From Anabaenopsis elenkinii CCIBt3563 (GTDB taxonomy: Bacteria > Cyanobacteriota > Cyanobacteriia > Cyanobacteriales > Nostocaceae), in contig NZ_CP063311.1 of assembly GCF_015245355.1 (NCBI RefSeq), positions 2,069,217 to 2,133,216 on the forward strand: a DNA stretch of 64,000 bases. The letters run 5' to 3'. The notes under the pieces are model-generated. The model was not told the DNA's origin, did not search any database, and was given only the letters and a program-made list of their open reading frames with translations. The position numbers were made by a program, and so were the translations under genes. This document shows, piece after piece, positions 57,711-64,000 of this stretch; position 1 is the stretch's first letter, and every line of letters begins with the position of its first letter.

Positions 57711-58943
57711 ATGTTGCGCAATTCTTCACCAGTGAGAAAGTCCCCCCTATTTCCCCCCTATTTCCCCTGGTTATTTGCTTTGGGTATGACTTCTGTCACA
57801 GCTATGGGGGTGGGTATCCTGTCTATAACTCGTCCGCTCAATACTCAAACCCCAGTGGTGACTACCCAAGTTAGTCAACCAGTGATTTCAAAAGTGAATG
57901 CGCTGGGAAGATTGCAACCAGCTGGTGAGGTGATGAGAATTTCCGCTCCTACTGATGTTACTGGTGCTAGTCGTGTGGCGAAACTTTTGGTGACTGAAGG
58001 TCAGCAAGTCCGCGCTGGAGATGTGATTGCTATTTTGGATAATCGCGATCGCTTACAAGCTAATCTCAAGGAAGCACAGCAACAAGTGCGAGTGATGAAA
58101 TCACGCTTGATTCAGGTAAAAGCTGGCGCACAACCAAGTGAAATTTCCGCAAGACAAGCAACTGTGAGAAATCTGCAAGCACAGTTAGATGGTGAATTGC
58201 AAACCCAGCAAGCTACCATCGCTCGCTTAGAAGCGCAGCTACAAAATGCACAGACAGAATGGCGCCGTTATGAAAATCTTTACAAACAAGGTGCGATCGC
58301 GATTTCCACCCTTGATACTCGCAGATTAACTGTAAAATCCGCCCAGGAAGAATTGAATGGTGCGCAGGCTAATTTAGCTAGAACCAAACGCACCCTCACC
58401 GCCCAAATTGAAGAAGCTAAGGCTATTTTAGCCCAAACAGCAGAGATACGTCCTACAGATGTGGCTATAGCACAAACAGAAGTAGATCGGGCGATCGCAA
58501 CTGTGGAAAAAATGCAAGTAGAACTGGATTCAGCATATATTCGCGCCCCACAAGCAGGTCAAATTCTCCAGATTCAAGCTCGTCCCGGTGAAACCATCCC
58601 TGAAGGGGGAATTGTCGAACTTGGTCAAACTAATCAAATGTATGCGATCGCAGAGATCTATGAAAGTGATATTAGTAAAATTCGCGCTGGTCAAATTGCG
58701 ACTATTACTAGTCCCAATAATGCTTTTGAGGGTGAGTTAAAGGGAACAGTCGATAGTATTGGCTTCCAAGTGGCGAAGAAAGATGTGTTAGACAGTGACC
58801 CCACAGCAGCTACGGATGCAAGGGTGATTGAGGCTAAAATTCGTTTAGATATAGCATCTAGTCAGCAGGTGGCTAATTTGACTAATCTTCAGGTAAATGT
58901 AGAAATAGTTACCAGCCAAGATGTGAGTAAGTCAAGTAGGTGA
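57711..58943 (+). CDS. DevB/HlyD-type membrane fusion protein
   Basis: 410 residues from ATG 57711 with AGGAAA ahead; the longer frame overlaps the FAD oxidase and is rejected. One membrane helix (about 19-39), a split lipoyl-like domain (RISAPTDVTGASRVAKLLVT and IRAPQAGQILQIQARPGETI), and a long coiled-coil hairpin (110-260). DevB proteins link a DevCA ABC exporter to TolC; in heterocyst formers they export glycolipids. Together with the next gene it suggests export of the cluster's product. Confidence 0.9.
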   Translation: MLRNSSPVRKSPLFPPYFPWLFALGMTSVTAMGVGILSITRPLNTQTPVVTTQVSQPVISKVNALGRLQPAGEVMRISAPTDVTGASRVAKLLVTEGQQVRAGDVIAILDNRDRLQANLKEAQQQVRVMKSRLIQVKAGAQPSEISARQATVRNLQAQLDGELQTQQATIARLEAQLQNAQTEWRRYENLYKQGAIAISTLDTRRLTVKSAQEELNGAQANLARTKRTLTAQIEEAKAILAQTAEIRPTDVAIAQTEVDRAIATVEKMQVELDSAYIRAPQAGQILQIQARPGETIPEGGIVELGQTNQMYAIAEIYESDISKIRAGQIATITSPNNAFEGELKGTVDSIGFQVAKKDVLDSDPTAATDARVIEAKIRLDIASSQQVANLTNLQVNVEIVTSQDVSKSSR

Positions 58944-59013
58944 AAGTCATAAACATACCAGGGTCTTGATCTAGTTTTTTATGTTTTTTTATCCTTTTTC
59001 TCCTTAAATATTT

Positions 59014-60171
59014 ATGTTTAAACCTAGAATACCTTTGGCTTGGCGACAATTAATGAAGCAAAAAGGCAGGTTTTTAGTCGCTATTTGTGGTATTACTTTC
59101 GCTGATTTTTTGATGTTGATGCAGTTGGGCTTTCAGTCGGCTTTATATGATAGTAATACCAGATTTCATCAAGTTTTACAAGCCGATTTAGTCTTGGTGA
59201 GTTCCCAGGGGCAAAATTTAGGACTTCTGAGTAGTTTTCCTCGTCGGCGTTTGTTTCAAGCTGCGAATTTGTCCGAGGTTGAGTCAGTTAATCCTGTCTA
59301 TGCTCGTTTAGGTGTGTGGAAGAGTCCCCAAACTAAATTAGATGAGTCAATTTTAGTAATTGGTTTTAATCCAGAAAAACCAGCTTTTAATTTACCGCAA
59401 GTCAATCAAAGATTGGAACAGATTAAATATCCTTATACTTTCTTATTTGATCGCAATTCTAGCGGACAATATGAACAAGCGATCGCCCAAATATCTCAAG
59501 GTCAACCTGTAATCACAGAATTGCAAGGGCGTAGGGTGCAAATTCAGGGTTTGTATGAAGTGGGCGCTTCTTTTGTGGCCAATGGTAGTGTAATCACTAG
59601 TGACCAAAACTACTTGCGGATTTTTTCCGAACAGAAACCAGGTCAAGTTAACTTAGGTTTAATTAACCTCAAACCTGGTAGCAATCCTGATTTAGTCGCC
59701 AAAGCCTTAGAGTCTTATCTGAGTGATGATGTCCGAGTTTTCACTCGCCAACAATTTATTGATTTTGAAAAGCAATACTGGCGAGAAAATGGGGCCATTG
59801 GTTTTATTTTTTCCTTGGGTGTCACCATTGGCTTTTTAGTGGGTGTGATTATTGTTTATCAAATTATTTATAGTGATGTTATGGATCACTTGCCGGAATA
59901 TGCTACACTTAAGGCTATAGGTTATCGCAATATATACTTAGTATTTACTGTCCTGCAAGAAACATTAATATTAGCTATATGCGGTTTTATCCCCGGTGGT
60001 TTAGTATCTTTTTTTATGTATAATTTTACCCGTAATATTACTAAATTACCATTATTTATCACCCCTGAGCGACTCATTTTTGTACTGTTATTAACAGTGA
60101 TCATGTGTTTAATATCCGGTGCGATCGCTATAAATAAATTAAACTTAGCAGATCCTGCAGATGTTTTTTAA
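59014..60171 (+). CDS. DevC-type ABC exporter permease
   Basis: 385 residues with an N-terminal membrane helix, a large periplasmic part (50-260) and three C-terminal helices, with IPLAWRQLMKQKGRFLVAIC at the front, as in DevC (MacB-like FtsX fold). The usual third gene, the ATPase devA, is missing: the next gene (60218) lies on the other strand. It must borrow an ATPase from elsewhere, or the set is broken. Confidence 0.9.
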   Translation: MFKPRIPLAWRQLMKQKGRFLVAICGITFADFLMLMQLGFQSALYDSNTRFHQVLQADLVLVSSQGQNLGLLSSFPRRRLFQAANLSEVESVNPVYARLGVWKSPQTKLDESILVIGFNPEKPAFNLPQVNQRLEQIKYPYTFLFDRNSSGQYEQAIAQISQGQPVITELQGRRVQIQGLYEVGASFVANGSVITSDQNYLRIFSEQKPGQVNLGLINLKPGSNPDLVAKALESYLSDDVRVFTRQQFIDFEKQYWRENGAIGFIFSLGVTIGFLVGVIIVYQIIYSDVMDHLPEYATLKAIGYRNIYLVFTVLQETLILAICGFIPGGLVSFFMYNFTRNITKLPLFITPERLIFVLLLTVIMCLISGAIAINKLNLADPADVF

Positions 60172-60217
60172 ACAAATTTAAACCAATTTAAACAAAAATG
60201 TATCTATAATTTTACAA

Positions 60218-61525
60218 CTATTCAACCGCTATTGGCATACCATCTTGGAGATTCAGAACCCCTGAAGTCACAATTTTCTCTTCTGGTTGTAATCCTGACA
60301 AAACCTGGTAATGATCATCTTTAATATTGCCTAACTTCACCCGTCTTTGTCTGGCCATGAGTTGAGATATCCCTTGTGGTGATTCCTCTGTTGTGATCAC
60401 ATAGACAAAAGTTTCTCCACTTACACGGAACACTGCTTTAGTAGGGATTAATACCCCAGGTCGCTGATGCCAAATCACTCTAGCCTGCACTAATTGATCA
60501 GGTAGTAACTGACCTTGGGAATTATTAAAAAGTGCTTTAACCAAAACTTCTTGCTGGTCATTTTTAGCATCAGGAGTAATTGCAGATATTGTACTACTAC
60601 TGATGACTTCACCTTGTGGATTCAAAACTTCCACAGCCATTCCCCGACGTAATTGGGTACTTTGTTCCACCGGAACCAAAATATGCAGTTCTAAGGGTTG
60701 ATTCTGGGAAACAGTAACTAGTGGTGTGGAAGTATTGACTAAATCACCTACCCTCACAGAAATATTACCAACTGTGCCGCTAAAAGGTGCCGTAATTGTA
60801 TAACTCTGGGGGTAGAGTTGTTGGCTGCGAATTTCCGACTGAGCTTGTTGCAAGGTTTTTTCAGCTTGTGAGATAGTCAGTTGCTCCCCTTGAATCTGAG
60901 CATTAATCGCCCCAAGATCAGCCTTAGTTGTAGCCACCCGATTAGCATACTGATTTTGCTGACGTTGAGATATAGCTCCCTGGGTTGCTAGGTAAGCATA
61001 CTTTTGATAGTCCTGTTCCTGCAATTGCAAATCAGCAACTTGAGATTGGCGTACTGCTTCGAGAGACTCAAGTCTAGCACGGGCATTTTCCCTCTGTAAC
61101 ACAGCAGCTTGATAAGTAGCATTAAGCTCAATTTTTGCTGGTCTAGAATCTACTTGGATAATTGCCGTTCTGGCTGTAACTTGATCCCCTGGTTTGAGAA
61201 ATATTTGGGTAACTTGTCCGGGAATTTTCGACTTGATCTCTACCGAACGCCCAGCCTTTAAGCTAGCAACAAAATTTAAACTTTCATCGACTATACCAGG
61301 CTGTGGTGTTAACACTTTGACTCTCACCCCTGGAGTTTTAATATTATTAGTAGGTACTCCTTCATAGGTAGGAGTCAACACACGCCAAAATATAGCGCTA
61401 CCACCTGTAAGAATTAGTATACAAGCTAACAATAATTGCTGCCATCTTCCTTGTAGCAACCGTGGCTGATCTGAGTTTGGTGAATGATTATCTCCAAAAT
61501 TATTTGGCGGCTCAGGCAATGTCAT
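60218..61525 (-). CDS. RND-type efflux adaptor (AcrA/HlyD family)
   Basis: 435 residues. Membrane helix at about 29-47, lipoyl halves (VEIKSKIPGQVTQIFLKPGD and TITAPFSGTVGNISVRVGDL), coiled coil between them and a beta-barrel end. An AcrA-type periplasmic adaptor. No RND pump lies beside it in this window. It converges on the DevC gene with 46 bp between stops. Confidence 0.9.
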   Translation of the reverse strand: MTLPEPPNNFGDNHSPNSDQPRLLQGRWQQLLLACILILTGGSAIFWRVLTPTYEGVPTNNIKTPGVRVKVLTPQPGIVDESLNFVASLKAGRSVEIKSKIPGQVTQIFLKPGDQVTARTAIIQVDSRPAKIELNATYQAAVLQRENARARLESLEAVRQSQVADLQLQEQDYQKYAYLATQGAISQRQQNQYANRVATTKADLGAINAQIQGEQLTISQAEKTLQQAQSEIRSQQLYPQSYTITAPFSGTVGNISVRVGDLVNTSTPLVTVSQNQPLELHILVPVEQSTQLRRGMAVEVLNPQGEVISSSTISAITPDAKNDQQEVLVKALFNNSQGQLLPDQLVQARVIWHQRPGVLIPTKAVFRVSGETFVYVITTEESPQGISQLMARQRRVKLGNIKDDHYQVLSGLQPEEKIVTSGVLNLQDGMPIAVE

Positions 61526-61632
61526 GGCTAACCTAAATATAAATAAGTCAATAGTAAATCATGATTCCCATATTTTGCCATCATCACTATTTTATATATC
61601 TCAATATAATTTGGAATCAATTATCTCTAAAT

Positions 61633-61997
61633 CTATCAAAATATAGTGGGAGCGTGAGAACCCATGCGCTTTAGCGAGGAGATGAAAAGCGACTCAACAG
61701 GATTTACCCTGTCGTATCCTGACTACAAAAAACTTATTGACAAGGCATTTCTGATTAGTTAGGATAAAAAAGCATCCACAAATATGGTGAAAAACCCAAA
61801 AGATGTTTTCCTTAAGTAGCCACACAGCTAGATTTATTTTTAGCCGAGGTGGGTAGGGCATTTTGACTGTGCCACAACGATATTATTTATTCAAATTTTT
61901 AAATAAATAATATCGTAAACTTTGCGTAGCGTGTCTTCAGACCGCGTAGCAACATCAGTTTAGAATCCCCTGTGATTCTATCCAGGGGAGAAGTCAA
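61633..61997 (+). repeat. 365-bp dispersed repeat, copy B
   Basis: Inverted near-identical partner of 24742-25106 (about five mismatches, no gaps). It has the perfect A+T hairpin GATATTATTTATT...AATAAATAATATC (61879-61914) that is off by one base in copy A; its first CCCC/GGGG hairpin is weakened by two changes. It fills most of the 619-bp gap between the adaptor gene and the serine hydrolase, and ends TCCAGGGGAGAAGTCAA. The rest of the gap (61998-62144) has a short G+C-rich hairpin (about 62029-62065) and no ORF. Confidence 0.78.
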
Positions 61998-62144
61998 CCC
62001 AGGTTCAATAATTAACAAGATGAGCAAGCCCTCCCCTAGTTCAGGAGAGGGTGGGGCTGAGGGTTGATAAATCCTAGAAAAAACAGATTAATACAACCGA
62101 ATATTAGTCATATTCCCTGTATATCTGTTATGGCGAATTACGAA

Positions 62145-63083
62145 TTATAAATTACTCATCCCCTTAGCAAATAGCCCAGAAATCAAAGGTAAGATATCCC
62201 GGCGTTTGGCGTTAGCTTTACCATCAGTAAATACAACTAAGATGTAGGGACGCTGTTCTGATAACTCAATATAAGCTGCGTCATGACGAACTTGACTTGT
62301 CCAACCGGCTTTTGACCAAATTTGAGCATTTTGGGGAAGTCCACCCCCCAAAAAACCTGTTACCTGATCCTCTTCCACATCGGTGGGTAAATCATTGGGG
62401 TTAAGACTACGTTTGAGCAAATTCATCATGGCTTGCGATCGCTTGCTAGACACTGCCACCCCGCCCACAATACTATGAATTAACTTAGCCGTAGCATTAG
62501 TTGTCAGCATATTGCGATTATCAAGCATTTCCCCATAAAATGCTCGTTCCCTACCATAGGGTCCATCACCCCAAGTTTTTTGACAGACGTTAATTGTCTG
62601 CAACTCTTCCCAACCCAAAGACTGGTAATAGCGGTTAATAATATGACGTTGATATTTCCAAGTTTCAAAGGGTGCAGTTGGTAATTCTGGTCCGGAAGTA
62701 GTGCCACTGAGGATATCTACAATTAAGCTGGTAGCATCATTGCTAGAGTCCACAATCATATCACTTAAGGCCCGTTCCAACTCCTGACAAGGTGGGGTCA
62801 TACCTTTTTCCAGCCATTCGTGGACAGCGACTAAATAAAACAATTTGACCACGCTAGCGGGATAAATCCGCTCAACCCCCCTATAAGTAAAACCACGGGG
62901 TATATGGCTCCAAAAAGCATCAGGAGTCAAAGCCCCACCAGTATTTACAGGTACTGGAGGATCATAAACAATCCAAGTCACAGCCACTTGGTTGCGGGCT
63001 AAACTGGGAAATGTTGCCCAAGTTGCCTCTAAAATATCATTACCAAGATTTTCAAGTTGTTCGTCTTTTCTAAAGAAAATCAT
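62145..63083 (-). CDS. Serine hydrolase, class A beta-lactamase-like
   Basis: 312 residues from ATG 63083. Penicillin-recognising fold: SxxK in YPASVVKLF, the SDN-like VDSSNDATS and the KTG-like SKAGWTSQ. No signal peptide, so probably not a secreted lactamase; cyanobacterial relatives are of unknown role, perhaps in cell-wall recycling. Its start is only 6 bp from the divergent NlpC/P60 gene, which suggests shared wall-related regulation. Confidence 0.85.
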   Translation of the reverse strand: MIFFRKDEQLENLGNDILEATWATFPSLARNQVAVTWIVYDPPVPVNTGGALTPDAFWSHIPRGFTYRGVERIYPASVVKLFYLVAVHEWLEKGMTPPCQELERALSDMIVDSSNDATSLIVDILSGTTSGPELPTAPFETWKYQRHIINRYYQSLGWEELQTINVCQKTWGDGPYGRERAFYGEMLDNRNMLTTNATAKLIHSIVGGVAVSSKRSQAMMNLLKRSLNPNDLPTDVEEDQVTGFLGGGLPQNAQIWSKAGWTSQVRHDAAYIELSEQRPYILVVFTDGKANAKRRDILPLISGLFAKGMSNL

Positions 63084-63089
63084 TGCAGA

Positions 63090-63797
63090 ATGCTCTCTAA
63101 TCCAGAATCCCCAATCCTCAACTTGACATCGGCTCAAGAATACCACTGTACCGCTAACTTGAATTTATATGATTCTCCTGAATGTACAACCCTGAGCACT
63201 CAAGCAGCTACAGGGCGACATTTGCGGATCACATTAGATCATCAGTTATCAGCATTTGAGGTGTATTTATGTGAAGATGACTATCGAGGGTGGGTATCTT
63301 TTGCCGACTTGGATATATTACAACCTGCTACCACACTTTATCAGGCCAAATCATTTTCTCAGTCTGAGATCACAAAATTACTCCCTGATGTGATTAACTT
63401 TACCCATAAAGCCATGGAACAGTCCAATTATTATCTGTGGGGTGGTACAGTCAGTCCCAATTACGACTGTTCGGGGTTAATGCAGGCGGCGTTTTCATCG
63501 GTAGGGATTTGGTTACCCAGAGATGCTTATCAACAGGAAGCTTTTACCCATAAAATTAATGTAGCTGCATTACAACCAGGGGATTTAGTTTTTTTTGGCA
63601 CTGTGGAAAAAGCTACTCATGTGGGGCTATATTTAGGCGATAATTCTTACCTTCATAGTTCGGGAAAAAACCAGGGACGTAATGGTATTGGCATTGATAT
63701 TCTCTCGGAACAGGGAGATAGGGTAAGTCAGTCATATTATCACCAGCTGCGGGGAGCAGGTCGGGTGATTGAGAGTTATCAACCATACAGAAACTAA
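63090..63797 (+). CDS. NlpC/P60 gamma-D-glutamyl-L-diamino acid endopeptidase
   Basis: 235 residues from ATG 63090. SH3-like N-domain (ANLNLYDSPECTTLSTQAAT), then NlpC/P60 with catalytic Cys in NYDCSGLMQAAF and His in ATHVGLYLGD. Size and order match the crystallised Anabaena/Nostoc cell-wall peptide recycling enzyme. It cleaves murein tripeptide in the cytoplasm, consistent with no signal peptide. Confidence 0.92.
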   Translation: MLSNPESPILNLTSAQEYHCTANLNLYDSPECTTLSTQAATGRHLRITLDHQLSAFEVYLCEDDYRGWVSFADLDILQPATTLYQAKSFSQSEITKLLPDVINFTHKAMEQSNYYLWGGTVSPNYDCSGLMQAAFSSVGIWLPRDAYQQEAFTHKINVAALQPGDLVFFGTVEKATHVGLYLGDNSYLHSSGKNQGRNGIGIDILSEQGDRVSQSYYHQLRGAGRVIESYQPYRN

Positions 63798-63807
63798 GGA
63801 TGCTAAT

Positions 63808-64000
63808 ATGAGGAGTGGGTTAATTTCCCAAGGTTTAAATCAGGAAAATGGTTCAAGTGGGGTAGTTGTACCCGATGTTTCGGTAGTAGTACCAGTGCGG
63901 GATGAGGTGGAAAGTTTACCACTTTTGCTCGAAGCGATCGCTACTAGTGTCAGCGCCAGTAATTTCAGTTATGAAATCATTTGCGTGGATGATGGTTCTA
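63808..64000 (+). CDS. GT2 family glycosyltransferase (partial)
   Basis: Starts ATG 63808, 10 bp after the NlpC/P60 gene, and runs off the window after 64 codons. DVSVVVPVRDEVESLPLLLE and EIICVDDGS are the GT2 nucleotide-binding front, similar to DPM1-like or ArnC-like transferases. Class and substrate cannot be judged from this piece. Confidence 0.85.
   Translation, partial: MRSGLISQGLNQENGSSGVVVPDVSVVVPVRDEVESLPLLLEAIATSVSASNFSYEIICVDDGS

Overview
The window comes from a cyanobacterium, almost certainly a filamentous one of the Nostocales type. It carries photosystem II genes (psbA, psbO, psb27, psbEFLJ, ycf48), psaI, ndhCKJ, a membrane-anchored rubredoxin, the split cofG/cofH pair and DevB/DevC-type exporter parts. 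The palindrome GCGATCGC (HIP1) recurs throughout. I cannot fix the genus from the sequence alone.

Layout. 1-2112: a minus-strand copy of a type IIG restriction-modification gene, running off the edge, with an exact in-frame loss of its nuclease domain. 2302-11346: a GHL10-like secreted hydrolase, psb27, an IS607 element, cofH, a polyprenyl-phosphate sugar pathway (GT39 and GT2-GtrA) and tRNA-Gly(UCC). 11510-15886: a photosynthesis block (ndhCKJ; rubA-ycf48-psbEFLJ; psaI). 16153-24432: a five-gene minus-strand cluster encoding a von Willebrand A protein, a large tubulin/FtsZ-like GTPase, a MotA/TolQ-like channel with a long tail, a MotB/OmpA-like stator partner and an unknown protein. 25082-34325: psbO, ftsQ-ftsZ, gshB, grxC and hflX. 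34326-38135: the full-length type IIG gene, about 97% like the first copy and inverted relative to it. 38132-43689: cofG, psbA, two fused CRISPR arrays without cas genes, and a 3' remnant of a second psbA. 43853-48100: a thermonuclease lipoprotein with an ABC exporter, and an IS200/IS605 element with a broken transposase and an intact TnpB. 48319-51688: a phosphoribulokinase-like kinase, a PGM1-like ATP-grasp ligase and a ribbon-helix-helix protein. 52088-60171: a co-oriented run of two Rieske oxygenases, a divergent HemF-like protein, a Cys-rich protein, an FAD-linked oxidase and DevB/DevC-like exporter parts. 60218-64000: an RND-type adaptor, a serine hydrolase, an NlpC/P60 endopeptidase and the start of a GT2.

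The strongest candidates for something undescribed are: (1) the vWA / tubulin-like / MotA-like / MotB-like operon, which looks like an ion-driven membrane motor coupled to a cytoskeletal GTPase; (2) the tetrapyrrole-like oxidative cluster around the HemF paralogue; (3) the paired type IIG genes, one converted to a nuclease-less methyltransferase. Smaller items are a TnpB with a displaced catalytic glutamate, a 365-bp inverted repeat pair resembling IS200/IS605 ends, and two CRISPR arrays fused inside what looks like an old psbA duplication.
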